From Psychrobium sp051201665 (GTDB lineage: Bacteria; Pseudomonadota; Gammaproteobacteria; Enterobacterales; Psychrobiaceae): a DNA stretch of 64,000 nt. Of the stretch, positions 18,919-28,900 are shown piece by piece. The DNA lies in assembly GCF_051201665.1 (NCBI RefSeq), contig NZ_CP179210.1, forward strand, positions 3,162,001 to 3,226,000, written 5' to 3'. The notes under the pieces are model-generated. The model saw only the letters and a program-made list of their open reading frames with translations. It had not been told where the DNA came from and searched no databases. How positions within the stretch are numbered: the stretch's first letter is position 1; every line of letters starts with the position of its first letter. Made by a program: the position numbers and the translations under genes.

Positions 18919-21099
18919 ATGAAAACCAAATTAACCACACTTAGCATACTTTTGGCGCCAGCGCTTATTTTAAGCGGCTGTGATAGTTCACAGCAATCGA
19001 CAGCAGAGCAAGCTAAGCCTGCTGCTGCATCAACTCAACAAGCAGCGCCTCAAGTAAGCGCGCCGGTAGCAAAGAAAGTACCTTATGTTATCGAAACTCA
19101 CGGTCATAAACGTACCGATAATTACTACTGGATGCGTGATGATGAACGCAAAGATCCTGAAATCTTAGCGCATCTTGAAGCTGAGAATAGCTACACCAAA
19201 GCTAAGTTAGCGCATACACAAGACATGCAAAAAGTGCTTTTTGATGAAATCAAAGGTCGCATCGTAAAAGACGATAACTCAGTACCGGTTCAAGATGGCG
19301 CATTTTATTACTCTAGCGAAACCACTGGTGACAACGAGTACCCAGTGCATGTTCGCGCTGATGACTTTAAAGGCACTAACAAAACAGTTTTACTCGATGT
19401 TAACAAACTCGCTAAAGCGCATGATTATTACGCTGTGTCAGGTTTGTCAGTAAGCCCTAACGACAAGTTAATGGCTTATGGCGAAGATACTGTTAGCCGT
19501 CGCATCTACACCTTAAGAGTTAAAGATCTTGAAACGGGAAAAATGTTACCAGACAGCCTAGCTGGCACCAGCGGCAGTGCTGTATGGGGTAATGACAATA
19601 AAACGGTTTATTACATTAAGAAAGACCTTCAGACACTACTAGGTTATCAGGTTTATCGTCATACGTTAGGTCAACCTCAAAGCAGTGATGAGCTCATTTA
19701 TGAAGAGAAAAACAAATCGTATTACACAGGTATTTGGAAATCTAAAGATAATTCAACTATCTACATTGGTCATGACAGTACTGAAGCAAGTGGTGTATCA
19801 CTAATTGATGCTAACGACGCTAAAGCTCAGCCAATTCGTGTTATTCCACGTCGCCATGGCCATGAATATTCAGTGGCTAAAAAAGGCAATGATTACTACA
19901 TCAATACCAACTGGAACGCGACTAACTTCCGCTTAATGAAAGCATCAAAAGCGAATTTACATGACCAAAGTAAATGGACTGATGTTATCCCAGCTAATGA
20001 CAATGTTAAACTAAACGACTTCGAACTGTTCGATAACAACTTAGTTTATAACCAACGTGATAACGGTTTAACAAAGATTACAGTTCGCGATCTAACCTCA
20101 GGTAAAGAGCGTCAGTTAAGCTTCAACGATCCAGCGTATCGCGTTAGTCTATATGGCAACAACAACTTAGACAGTGACCAAATTCGTTTATATTATTCAA
20201 GTATGACAACACCGGGTTCTCACTTTGATTATGCACTAAACAGCGACGATAAAACGTTGCTTAAGCAAACTAAAGTACTTGGTGATTTCAATCCTGATAA
20301 CTACCAATCAGAACGCTTAATGATCACAGCACGCGATGGTAAGAAAGTACCTGTGTCTGTTGTTTACCGTAAAGATAAATTCAAGAAAGATGGATCGAAC
20401 CCATTACTGCAATATGCCTATGGCTCGTATGGCACAACCATTGACCCATCATTTTCAATTACTCGTTTAAGCCTGTTAGACCGTGGTTTTGTTTATGCAC
20501 TTGCTCATATTCGTGGTTCACAAATGCTTGGTCGCCCTTGGTATGAGGATGGTAAAAAACTAACGAAGATGAATACCTTTAATGATTTCATCGATGTAAC
20601 TAAAGGCTTAGTTACTGAAAAGTACGGTAACAAAGATAACATCTTTGCTGCAGGTGGTAGTGCCGGTGGTTTATTGATGGGGGCCGTAGTTAATATGGAG
20701 CCGTCACTATATAACGGTGTTGCAGCTGCGGTTCCTTTTGTTGATGTTGTTACAACAATGCTTGATGAGAGCATTCCACTGACAACGAATGAGTTTGACG
20801 AATGGGGTAACCCTAAAAACAAAGAATATTACGATTACATGCTAGCTTACTCACCGTACGATCAAGTGAAAGCGCAAGATTATCCAAATATTCTAGTCAC
20901 TACTGGTTTACACGATTCACAGGTTCAGTATTTCGAACCGATGAAGTGGGTTGCTAAACTACGTGAATATAAGACTGGTGATAATCTATTAGTCTTTAAA
21001 ACAGATATGGAATCTGGTCACGGTGGTGCATCAGGTCGCTTCAAACGCATCAATCAGTCGGCGCTACAATACGCGTTCTTCTTAGATTTAGTAAAATAA
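18919..21099 (+). CDS. Prolyl oligopeptidase family S9A lipoprotein (oligopeptidase B-like)
   Basis: 726 aa from ATG 18919, which has an AAAGGA site upstream; the first in-frame start at 18859 lacks one. The N-terminus is a lipoprotein signal (LILSGCD) with a Ser/Ala/Gln-rich linker. A beta-propeller region spans about residues 110-430, then an alpha/beta hydrolase. The nucleophile motif is GGSAGGLLMG, the Asp lies in GLHDSQV and the His in GHGGASGR. RGSQMLGRPWYEDGK is typical of oligopeptidase B, which cuts short peptides after Arg/Lys. A terminator follows. A second, divergent S9A gene is at 49835. Confidence 0.92.
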   Translation: MKTKLTTLSILLAPALILSGCDSSQQSTAEQAKPAAASTQQAAPQVSAPVAKKVPYVIETHGHKRTDNYYWMRDDERKDPEILAHLEAENSYTKAKLAHTQDMQKVLFDEIKGRIVKDDNSVPVQDGAFYYSSETTGDNEYPVHVRADDFKGTNKTVLLDVNKLAKAHDYYAVSGLSVSPNDKLMAYGEDTVSRRIYTLRVKDLETGKMLPDSLAGTSGSAVWGNDNKTVYYIKKDLQTLLGYQVYRHTLGQPQSSDELIYEEKNKSYYTGIWKSKDNSTIYIGHDSTEASGVSLIDANDAKAQPIRVIPRRHGHEYSVAKKGNDYYINTNWNATNFRLMKASKANLHDQSKWTDVIPANDNVKLNDFELFDNNLVYNQRDNGLTKITVRDLTSGKERQLSFNDPAYRVSLYGNNNLDSDQIRLYYSSMTTPGSHFDYALNSDDKTLLKQTKVLGDFNPDNYQSERLMITARDGKKVPVSVVYRKDKFKKDGSNPLLQYAYGSYGTTIDPSFSITRLSLLDRGFVYALAHIRGSQMLGRPWYEDGKKLTKMNTFNDFIDVTKGLVTEKYGNKDNIFAAGGSAGGLLMGAVVNMEPSLYNGVAAAVPFVDVVTTMLDESIPLTTNEFDEWGNPKNKEYYDYMLAYSPYDQVKAQDYPNILVTTGLHDSQVQYFEPMKWVAKLREYKTGDNLLVFKTDMESGHGGASGRFKRINQSALQYAFFLDLVK

Positions 21100-21122
21100 A
21101 TCATTCAAGTTTGAATAAATAA

Positions 21123-21150
21123 ACCCGCTTAGTTCGCTAAGCGGGTTTTC
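21123..21150 (+). terminator. Rho-independent terminator after the S9A peptidase
   Basis: Stem ACCCGCTTAG / CTAAGCGGGT with a TTCG loop, then a T-rich tail. Confidence 0.9.
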
Positions 21151-21187
21151 TTGTTTATGGGATCCAAGTAATTCAAAGTGTTGAGTA

Positions 21188-21346
21188 ATACCAATTGCAT
21201 TAAGTAAGTGATCTTGTTGTGCGTAGAGAAAACCAGCTAAAACAAAGCGCTCGATTGACTAATAGCTGGCTATTAGGATTGAGAGCAACGCCATTTTAGT
21301 TAATTTTAACAAGTACAAGCGGGCAAATATTTAATGCAATTGGTAT
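21188..21346 (+). repeat. 159-bp repeat, copy 5
   Basis: Forward copy with a few substitutions (AACCAGC for AATCAGC, AAAGCGC for AAGGCGC, GCGGGC for GTGGGC). It lies between the S9A terminator and the interrupted monooxygenase gene, ending 25 bases before that gene's ATG. It may therefore affect its promoter. Confidence 0.88.
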
Positions 21347-22088
21347 TAAGCATCAAGAAATAGAGAGCGCGATGAACAATACTTTCCATACGATTATTAT
21401 CGGCGGCGGCCAAGCAGGGTTATCAGCAGGATATTATTTACAACAACGTCAATTAAAATATCTAATTCTCGAACGAGAAGACGCCGTCGGTGAACAGTGG
21501 CGAAAACGATTTGACGGCCTTACGTTATTTACGCCAAACGCCATGAACACCCTACCCGGTTTTGACGCGCCAATATCAAACGGAAATTACCAAACTAAAG
21601 ACGAATTTGCTGATTATCTAAGCCAATACAGTCAGCAATGCAAACTTCCCATCAAACTGTCAACCTATGTCATTGAGATCTGCCGGCTGCCTTCCGGTGA
21701 CTATGAAATCACGACCAATAACGAAACCTATATTTCAACACACATCATCATGGCGACAGGTGCTTTCAAAGATATCGCGATCCCAAATATAGCGCACCGT
21801 AATACAGGAAAACAACAAACTATCAACCAATTATCAAATACTAATCTATACGATAAGCACATACTGGTTGTCGGTGACGGTGCATCAGGACGGCAAGTGG
21901 CCAAACAACTAAGCACAACTAATAACGTCTCTTTAGCCCAAGGAAAACAGCGTCATTTAGTGAAAGAAAGCGTCGCTGGATTTAATACCTTTACACTCTT
22001 GCGTTTTTTCGGGCTTTTACGTCTACCAAAAGATTGGCCGATAGCAAAATGGTTAAAACAGCGAGACCCTTTCCCTGATACACAAATT

Positions 22089-23633
22089 GTAACTACTCAG
22101 CACTTCAAAGCTAGTGTTTTAAATTAATTGAAAAATAAAAAATGATCGACTTGCTTGATCATTCTGAGCCGTTATTCTATGGGTCTCTCTATTCAGTAGT
22201 TTGAGCAATGAAAATAAGCGGCATCGATATTGAAAAAAATATCGACAACATAAAAAAGCAAATCGAGACGGATAAAACATTGTCCCCATCAATACGTGCC
22301 GCTATCGATTTATTGTTGCTTATCGTCACTTTATTGTCCCAACGGTTAGGCCTTAACAGTCGAAATAGCAGTAAACCACCATCATCAGATCCTAATCGGA
22401 AAAAGAAGCCTAACGCTAATAGTTCAAATGCATCGGGTGGGCAACTCGGTCATAAAGGAACAACTTTACCGCTTGATGAACGACCTGATATCAACCATAA
22501 AATAGTTCTTGATAGAACGCTATTACCACCAGGAAGTTATACCGATATGGGGGTGGAAACCCGTCAGGTAGTGGATATAGAGTTTAAGCGCGTCGTAACT
22601 CAATACCAAGCCCAAATTCTTGAAAACGAATTTGGTAAGCGATTCGTTGCTCCATTTCCAACGGGGGTTAATAGTCGAATTCAATATGGTAATGGGCTAA
22701 AGGCTCACGCGGTTTACTTGTCTCAATATCAGCTACTCCCTTACGAGCGTATTCGTGAATATTTTACCGACCAACTTAACATTCCACTGAGTAGTGGCAG
22801 TCTGTACAACTTCATTAATACAGCTTACCGTCATCTCGATGAGACGAATGCGCTTGAATTCATCAAGGAAAGTTTGAAGAATGAATCAGTGCTTCATGCT
22901 GATGAAACAGGCATTAACATTAACGGTCAACGTCAATGGTTACACAATGCATCATCATTAAAATGGACCTATCTATCGGCTCATGAGAAACGAGGTTGTG
23001 ATGCCATCAATGCCATTGGAATACTACCCGACTTCACTGGTGTGATGTGTCATGATCACTGGAAGCCGTACTATCGTTATGATTGTCAACATGCTTTATG
23101 CAATGCTCATCATCTGCGAGAACTCACACGTGCATACGAACAGGATGGCAAGAGCTGGGCTGAAACGATGCGTATTTTTTTAATAGAGCTTAATCAGGAA
23201 GTTGAAGATAGCGGTGGAGTGATTAGCGACAAAAGACAATTAATGAGTCGCCTTCAATATCGAGATATTTTAAAAGAGGGTGAACACGAAAGCCCTCCGC
23301 CAGCGATAATCGTCGGGAAACGTGGACGCCCTAAGAAATCAAAATCGCGCAATTTATTAGAGCGATTACAGAGTTACGAAGATGATGTACTCAGATTTAT
23401 GGTGGATAAAATTGTGCCTTTCACGAACAATCAGGGTGAAAATGATTTGAGAATGGTGAAAGTTCAGCAAAAGATATCGGGCTGCTTTAGAAGCAAGCAT
23501 GGTTCCGTCATGTTTTTTGGCCTTAGAAGCTACCTGTCAAGTTGTAAAAAACAAGGGGTCAGTGCGTCTACTGCTTTGTCATTATTATTAAACGGAGCAC
23601 TACCAAATATTTTCCCCCCTGCTGAGTAGTTAC
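22089..23633 (+). mobile_element. IS66-family single-ORF element, copy A
   Basis: 1545 bp with perfect 14-bp inverted ends GTAACTACTCAGCA / TGCTGAGTAGTTAC. It is flanked by 8-bp direct repeats CACAAATT at 22081-22088 and 23634-23641. A near-identical copy is at 54679-57220, itself interrupted. The uninterrupted target reading frame confirms the boundaries. Confidence 0.95.
22208..23629 (+). CDS. IS66-family transposase (stand-alone)
   Basis: 473 aa, identical in protein sequence to the copy at 55795. Only one silent base difference was noticed (T at 23611 against C at 57198), implying recent transposition. It has the IS66 motifs LNSRNSSKPPSSDP, HADETGI, CHDHWKPYY, CNAHHLRELT and NNQGENDLRM. 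It appears intact, so it may be an active element. Confidence 0.94.
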   Translation: MKISGIDIEKNIDNIKKQIETDKTLSPSIRAAIDLLLLIVTLLSQRLGLNSRNSSKPPSSDPNRKKKPNANSSNASGGQLGHKGTTLPLDERPDINHKIVLDRTLLPPGSYTDMGVETRQVVDIEFKRVVTQYQAQILENEFGKRFVAPFPTGVNSRIQYGNGLKAHAVYLSQYQLLPYERIREYFTDQLNIPLSSGSLYNFINTAYRHLDETNALEFIKESLKNESVLHADETGININGQRQWLHNASSLKWTYLSAHEKRGCDAINAIGILPDFTGVMCHDHWKPYYRYDCQHALCNAHHLRELTRAYEQDGKSWAETMRIFLIELNQEVEDSGGVISDKRQLMSRLQYRDILKEGEHESPPPAIIVGKRGRPKKSKSRNLLERLQSYEDDVLRFMVDKIVPFTNNQGENDLRMVKVQQKISGCFRSKHGSVMFFGLRSYLSSCKKQGVSASTALSLLLNGALPNIFPPAE

Positions 23634-23925
23634 CACAAATTAATGATCAGGCACTGACTAGCGCAGGCATTAAGTTGTTACCTAAGCTCACTGCATTACA
23701 TCCGGTACCAACATTTATCGACAACTATTCATCAACGTTTGATATTGTAATTTGGGCCACAGGTTACAAAAATAAACCCATTCCCGTAACGGACAATGAG
23801 CGTGTTCAACACCCAAATAGAATATGGCACCTTGGCGAAGCATGGCAATTTAATCGCGCCAGTGGACTCATCTATGGCGCGAAATTTGATGCCAAGATTA
23901 TCGTCAATAAGATACTCAAAGCTAC

Positions 23926-24375
23926 TTATGCTGTTGCAACAAATGTTTTGTTGACTATGCGCCACTGACCATCGCGTTTATACATCACTAAATAATCAAC
24001 GTAATGTGTTTTTGGCGTATCAAAATCGAGTTTTACCATCGCCATTTTGTCATCGACGATATCAACGCTTAATATCTTTGCTTGCCACAAATCAGCAGTC
24101 GCCTTTTTAAAAACCTTGGCAAACTTTCCTAAGGGAATGGTTCTGATAATATCCTTACCAGTCTCTTTGTCTGTTGCTGGTATTTTTATATCACCATAAT
24201 CAACATCAAAGGCCGCACGCAACATAGCTTGATCGCCATTAGCCGCACCATTGAAGTATTTGTAAGCCGTATCAACGACCGCTTTATATTCATCACTCGT
24301 TTTTGAAGCCGCCTGCACATCAACAGCAATGCTGCCAATAATAAAACTCAAGCCAATGACTAAATTTTTAAACAT
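23926..24375 (-). CDS. Secreted NTF2-like (lumazine-binding-type) protein
   Basis: 149 aa with a signal peptide (ends near VQAAS). The mature part has the alpha-plus-beta cone pattern of NTF2-like putative lumazine-binding proteins. It starts with a helix EYKAVVDTAYKYFNGAANGD and ends with VDYLVMYKRDGQWRIVNKTF. Such proteins are usually small periplasmic proteins of unknown ligand. It is convergent with the interrupted monooxygenase gene, overlapping its last 43 bases. Confidence 0.75.
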   Translation of the reverse strand: MFKNLVIGLSFIIGSIAVDVQAASKTSDEYKAVVDTAYKYFNGAANGDQAMLRAAFDVDYGDIKIPATDKETGKDIIRTIPLGKFAKVFKKATADLWQAKILSVDIVDDKMAMVKLDFDTPKTHYVDYLVMYKRDGQWRIVNKTFVATA

Positions 24376-24565
24376 CCTAGTACCTTGTATTCAATGCTAA
24401 CCGCTTCTATTTGAACCTTGAACGACCATAAAGTACATCGAGAAAATGTAATTAATTATGTTTTCAAAAACACTACTGACAGAATGCTGTCAGTAGCCCA
24501 GTGTTAATCTTTATACATCGCAGCAATCTTGCTAGCGACAACTAAAAATTAAAAAGGATTACAAC

Positions 24566-24949
24566 ATGTTAGAACATACACCACTAGTTTGGGCAGAGAT
24601 TGCAGTAACAGATATCAGCCGTGCACAAGCATTCTATAACGAGCATTTTGGCTTAACATTTAAGTTAGATGTCATGAATAATATGGAAATGGCAGTTGTC
24701 GAAACCAAAGATCAAAACATGACTAATCTAGCGCTAGTGAAGCACGATATGATGAAGCCAAGCTTAGATGGTTCAACGATTTATTTGCACCTTGGTGATT
24801 CCCTTGCGAGCCAAGTTGACGCCTTAAAGAATGCCGATGTGAATATTTTATTACCTGCGATGCCAATCAAAGACGGCAGCTGCGGCAATATCGCTATTTT
24901 CGTTGACAGCGAAGGCAACAAGATTGGCTTATGGTCACAAAACATGTAA
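24566..24949 (+). CDS. VOC (glyoxalase/dioxygenase) superfamily protein
   Basis: 127 aa covering one VOC beta-alpha-beta-beta-beta pair. WAEIAVTDISRAQAFYNEHFG is the N-terminal half, and IAIFVDSEGNKIGLW carries the acidic residue near the C-terminus. VOC proteins bind a metal and act as lyases, dioxygenases or resistance proteins, so no specific reaction can be assigned. A GGATT site lies upstream of the ATG. It is followed within 60 bases by the WYL regulator gene on the same strand and is probably co-transcribed with it. Confidence 0.8.
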   Translation: MLEHTPLVWAEIAVTDISRAQAFYNEHFGLTFKLDVMNNMEMAVVETKDQNMTNLALVKHDMMKPSLDGSTIYLHLGDSLASQVDALKNADVNILLPAMPIKDGSCGNIAIFVDSEGNKIGLWSQNM

Positions 24950-25003
24950 CCCTTAGTGCGGTTAAATTTACGTTCAGCACCCGCTGATCGTAATGAAAGA
25001 GAG

Positions 25004-25713
25004 ATGAAAATGCGCCGAGCCGATAGGTTATTCCAGAAAATTCAATTACTGAAAAATCGCCGCTTAACAACGGCTCAGCTGTTGTCAGAAGTATTAGAAG
25101 TATCAACGCGAACAATTTACCGTGATGTTCAAGATCTTATTGTTAGCGGTATCCCCATCGAAGGTGAAGCGGGGGTTGGCTACATGCTACGCCGTGAAGT
25201 GGATGTGCCACCGCTCATGTTCAACGAAACTGAACTTGAAGCAATTCAAGCAGGTATGCGCATGGTACAAGCGTGGGGCGGCCACGAGTTATCAAAAGCG
25301 GCTAAACAAGCCATGATAAAAGTGTCGGCTGTGTTACCTGAAAAACTGCAATCGTTTAACGCGTTAATGTTTGCCCCTAATTTCTATGACCAAGCACCAG
25401 AGTTTCAGCACATCGATACTTTGCGAAATGCTGCTCGCACGCGACAAGTTTACGACTTGATTACTTAGATGCTAACCAAAGCCCTACCTTGCGCCAAGTT
25501 AGGCCCTTAGCAATTTATTTATGGAAGGAAAAATGGACAGTACTCACGTGGTGTGAGCTACGGAGTGATTTTCGTAATTTCCGTATCGACCGTATACAAA
25601 CGATTACTTCTTTAGGGGTATCTTTCGAACCAACCGCTGGTCAGACACTAGAAGACTTCTTGGAAAAAATTCGCCAAGAATATAATGTCGAACCCAGTCC
25701 GATAGAGATTTAA
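25004..25713 (+). pseudogene. YafY-type HTH/WYL-domain regulator with one frameshift
   Basis: The start ATG 25004 has an AAAGAGAG site just upstream. The N-terminal HTH is typical of the YafY family (RRADRLFQKIQLL, then STRTIYRDVQDL). The frame stops at 25468, but the WYL-like sequence continues in another frame, with LDANQSPTLRQVRPLAIYLW and then WCELRSDFRNFRIDRI. Adding one base near 25459-25463 restores a continuous protein of about 236 aa. WYL domains sense ligands or nucleic acid; the adjacent VOC gene is its likely partner (inference). Confidence 0.8.
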
Positions 25714-25790
25714 CACGTTATAAAATTTAAGATGCTTTATTAATCGCCGCACGTATAATGTATACAATCAAAACCAACATAGATTGATAC

Positions 25791-26768
25791 ATGATGAAAA
25801 AAATACTGTTACTTTCCATCGTTAGCGCAGGCTTAATTGCCGGTTGCCAAACAACCCAACATGCACCCACTCCCATTGATTACAGTACTATCAAACTGGC
25901 TAAAGGCAATATTGTCAAAGAAGATGAAACCTACGTTCCAGCTTGGGTAATCAACAAAGATAAAATCAAGCAAGTTCTCGCTTTTGAACATCATTGTGCT
26001 GACAATCTAGTGCTGCGTTATCAAAAGATGTCTACCAGTGATATCGAAGAGTCATGTAAACTACTTAAAGATACCGAAACCCGCTTTCATCAACTGTTCA
26101 ACCGCAAAGGCAAACCACTGTTACACGACAATAACGATGTACTACGTGCCAATATTTATGCCGGACGAGATGATTACGTAAAATACGTAACCGAGCACTT
26201 TGATGTGCCGTCAAACAATGGCGGTATGTACCTTGAAGGTCTGCCACACATGGAAAACAACAGCGCTGAATACGTCGCATATTTACGCAACGGAAAAGTG
26301 TGGAACCTAAACCATGAATTTGTTCATTACTTGGATGGCCGCTTTAACACCTACGGCGATTATTGTTCTCCGCCCCATGACAACCATTACGGTCCTGAAT
26401 ATTGTCCAACACCAGCGCCTGAACCACCTTATCTAATTTGGTGGGGCGAAGGATTGGGTGAATATGTTGCCCACATGAATGACAATAAACGCGCGTTACA
26501 ATTAGCCGGCGATAAAACCTATCAATTAAGTGAGCTGTTTTATAACAACAGCGCTAATTGGGACACTAGTCGAATTTATCGTTGGGGCTATTTAGCTGTG
26601 CGTTACATGATGGAAAATCAGCGTGACAAAGTAGACGAAATGCTTAGTCACGTAAGGCGTGGCGATTACTCTCGTTATCAAAAAATCGTCAAAGACTGGG
26701 GTACTAGCATGGACAGCGACTTCCACGCTTGGCTAGATACGGTAGCGATAGCTAAAGACAAAAAATAA
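25791..26768 (+). CDS. M9-family (collagenase-like) metallopeptidase lipoprotein, catalytic part only
   Basis: 325 aa. The lipobox is GLIAGC, so the protein is anchored to a membrane. The zinc site is NLNHEFVHYLDGRFN (HExxH), and the downstream glutamate lies in WWGEGLGEYV, as in Vibrio-type microbial collagenases of family M9. Vibrio collagenases are about 800 aa with an activator domain and collagen-binding repeats. This protein has only a catalytic-domain-sized segment, so collagen degradation is uncertain. MMKK offers two adjacent starts. A bidirectional terminator follows. Confidence 0.85.
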   Translation: MMKKILLLSIVSAGLIAGCQTTQHAPTPIDYSTIKLAKGNIVKEDETYVPAWVINKDKIKQVLAFEHHCADNLVLRYQKMSTSDIEESCKLLKDTETRFHQLFNRKGKPLLHDNNDVLRANIYAGRDDYVKYVTEHFDVPSNNGGMYLEGLPHMENNSAEYVAYLRNGKVWNLNHEFVHYLDGRFNTYGDYCSPPHDNHYGPEYCPTPAPEPPYLIWWGEGLGEYVAHMNDNKRALQLAGDKTYQLSELFYNNSANWDTSRIYRWGYLAVRYMMENQRDKVDEMLSHVRRGDYSRYQKIVKDWGTSMDSDFHAWLDTVAIAKDKK

Positions 26769-26781
26769 GAATTTCAGAATA

Positions 26782-26816
26782 AAAAAGGCGAGATAAGTAT
26801 ATTATCTCGCTTTTTT
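26782..26816. terminator. Bidirectional terminator between convergent genes
   Basis: Stem GCGAGATAA / TTATCTCGC with a short loop. A-run on the left and T-run on the right suit termination of both the M9 peptidase and SDR genes. Confidence 0.88.
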
Positions 26817-26830
26817 CATGCCACTTTAAT

Positions 26831-27549
26831 TTATGGCTGTTGTCTTGTCGCGCACAATACGATCTCGCGAATACACACATTTTGTGGCTGCTGATACGCA
26901 AATGAAATCGAATTAGCTACATCAATTGGTGCTAACACGCCATCCATGCTCTCTTTCCACGACTCATACCCAGCAATAATTTCATCAGATGTGGTGTGAG
27001 ATAATAACTCAGTTTCAACAGCGCCCGGTGCAATAGTGATAACACGTACATTGCTGTCAGCCACTTCTTCACGCACATTCTCAGAAATTGCATGAACTGC
27101 GAATTTAGTACCGCAGTAGGCTGCGTGCTCACCAAATGTTTTACGACCAGCAATTGAACTAATGTTAACAATGGTGCCTGTGTTGCGCGCTTTCATATCT
27201 GATAACACCGCTTGCATGCCGTTTAATAAACCAAGGACGTTGACGTCATACATCGTCTTCCACTCAGCAGCGTCTTGTGTATCAATTTGCCCCAACAGCA
27301 TCACGCCAGCATTGTCCACTAACAAATCAACAGGACCATACTGTGCAACAGCTGATTCAATGGCATCGTTGAAAGAGGCTTTGTCTGTGACATCGACTTT
27401 GGCACAAATAGTATTCGGTAAATTTAATGCTTCAAGTCTCTCTAAACGTCTAACGATTAATAATAATGGATGACCAAGCGCACTCATTTGACGCGCTAAT
27501 TCTTCACCAATACCTGACTTGCACCTGTAATTACGACGAGTTTTTTCAT
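26831..27549 (-). pseudogene. Short-chain dehydrogenase/reductase with a one-base deletion in the cofactor loop
   Basis: From ATG 27549 the protein begins MKKLVVITGAS and then shifts frame in the NAD(P)-binding TGASSGIG motif, near 27515-27517. Adding one base gives TGASSGIGEELARQMSALG and joins the long frame ending at 26831 (about 240 aa). The rest is a classic SDR: DNAGVM, NISSIAG, the catalytic YCGTK motif (Y and K of YxxxK), and PGAVETEL. It resembles the YdfG-like NADP-dependent group. The break is either a pseudogene lesion or a sequencing error. Confidence 0.85.
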
Positions 27550-27659
27550 GTTGTTTTCCTCAATATTGCACCTAAGTTTGTATGGCGAATAATAGGAAAA
27601 TAATCACGAGTGATATATAGGCCAGACTTCACATCATTGTTAACTGAGAGTTACCAATG

Positions 27660-28541
27660 CTATTGTGAGCGTTGACAGTAGGTCGAAATATTTTCTTTTA
27701 CAAAAGCTGTTCTGGCATTAATAACACTATGGTTGTTAGTGCAAAGATATAACCTCTCATAAACTGATTGCTCAAGCTGATGAATGTTTATTAACTGTTG
27801 TTCTTTAAATGCCTGTGCGGCGTGTAGCGGCAAAACAGTAAAACCAAGATTTAAACTGACTGGCTCACATATCAAACAGATATGATTTGAAAAACCGTGA
27901 TTGGTAAACTGCTCTACTTGTTCAAACTGCACAAAGTTTTTTTGTAACAGCAATTGAGCGTGATGCCTGCCATCGGGATGATCAATAAACCCTAACTGAA
28001 TAAGTGTCTGCCAGTTAATTTCTGTTATCTGAGCGGACGTTACCAGTACTAACGGCTCACTGGCTATTTCTTGATAATTGATCTGTGGCGCTTTACTTAT
28101 TTCCGTCATTAATCCGATGTCACAGCTATGTTCACACAGCTTCTTTTCAATGTCTTGATTAGGGGCGAATCGATAATCGATAGCTAATTGAGAATGTGTC
28201 TGTTGTAATCTCAATAATTGTGGATAGAGCTTCAAACCAATGCTGCCGGGAGACGCGATACTAACCTTACCTTGGTATTGATTATCGTCTTTAATGGAAT
28301 GTTCAAGCACGTCGAACGAATGAAGTAATACTTTGCCGTGCTTAAATAACTCTTTCCCCGCATTAGTTAACGTGAATGTTTTACCCTCTCGAATTAATAA
28401 TGAGCGAGTAAGCTGAGCCTCAAGTTTTTTAATGTGCTGACTAACTCCTGATTGAGTCATAAATAGCTTGTCAGCGGTTTGGGTAAAGTGCCCCACTTCA
28501 ACTAAGGTACAGAAAGTTTTTAACCACACTGGATTTATCAT
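27660..28541 (-). CDS. LysR-family transcriptional regulator
   Basis: 293 aa. The N-terminal winged HTH is diagnostic (TFCTLVEVGHFTQTADKLF, then QSGVSQHIKKLE). A two-lobed substrate-binding domain follows from about residue 90. The gene is transcribed away from the VOC gene at 28901, with an AGGGTCTGTTGATC-ended repeat between them. Its target cannot be named. It is separated from the SDR gene by about 110 bases and shares its orientation. Confidence 0.92.
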   Translation of the reverse strand: MINPVWLKTFCTLVEVGHFTQTADKLFMTQSGVSQHIKKLEAQLTRSLLIREGKTFTLTNAGKELFKHGKVLLHSFDVLEHSIKDDNQYQGKVSIASPGSIGLKLYPQLLRLQQTHSQLAIDYRFAPNQDIEKKLCEHSCDIGLMTEISKAPQINYQEIASEPLVLVTSAQITEINWQTLIQLGFIDHPDGRHHAQLLLQKNFVQFEQVEQFTNHGFSNHICLICEPVSLNLGFTVLPLHAAQAFKEQQLINIHQLEQSVYERLYLCTNNHSVINARTAFVKENISTYCQRSQ

Positions 28542-28560
28542 TACAAAGTGTACTCATATT

Positions 28561-28825
28561 AGGGTCTGTTGATCTTTGTGGTTCAAATTTTGTTCAATCT
28601 AAAAGGGTTTTGGGCAAGGCATGAGGATTGATGCCTAGTTTATCTAGGTGAATGACGAATAACGCGGCACAAAATCCTTTTAGATGAATCCAACTGACAG
28701 CATTTGTTTGTTATTTCTACGGCGTTATCGCCTATTCGTGTAGCCAGCTACACCACATAGGCTCTGCCTTGCAGAAACCTCAAACAAATTGCTGCAAAAA
28801 TAAACTCAAAAGATCAACAGACCCT
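28561..28825 (+). repeat. AGGGTCTGTTGATC-ended repeat, copy A (265 bp)
   Basis: Begins AGGGTCTGTTGATCTTT and ends with AGATCAACAGACCCT, its inverted counterpart. The interior contains ACGGCGTTATCGCCTATTCG, GTAGCCAGCTAC and GCGGCAC stretches shared with copy B at 33824. It encodes no protein. It is a second MITE-like family in the window. Confidence 0.85.
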
Positions 28826-28900
28826 AATAATAATTGATAATTTTTTATACTTTACCTTAAGCCATATACTGATGTCATTCACTTATCGGAGATTGAACAT

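Larger units (their letters stand above)
21372..23968 (+). pseudogene. FAD/NAD(P)-dependent flavin monooxygenase, split by an IS66 element
   Basis: The intact gene would encode about 347 aa from 21372-22088 joined to 23642-23968. The FAD-binding Rossmann motif is IIGGGQAGLSAGYYL at residues 9-23. GEQWRKRFDGLTLFTP is typical of group B monooxygenase (CzcO/YhcM-like) proteins. HILVVGDGASGRQVA is the NAD(P)H-binding Rossmann site, and FDIVIWATGYKN is the C-terminal ATG signature. Reading DTQI across the insertion into NDQALTSAG shows the frame is restored exactly when the IS and one 8-bp duplicate are removed. The substrate is unknown. Confidence 0.9.
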
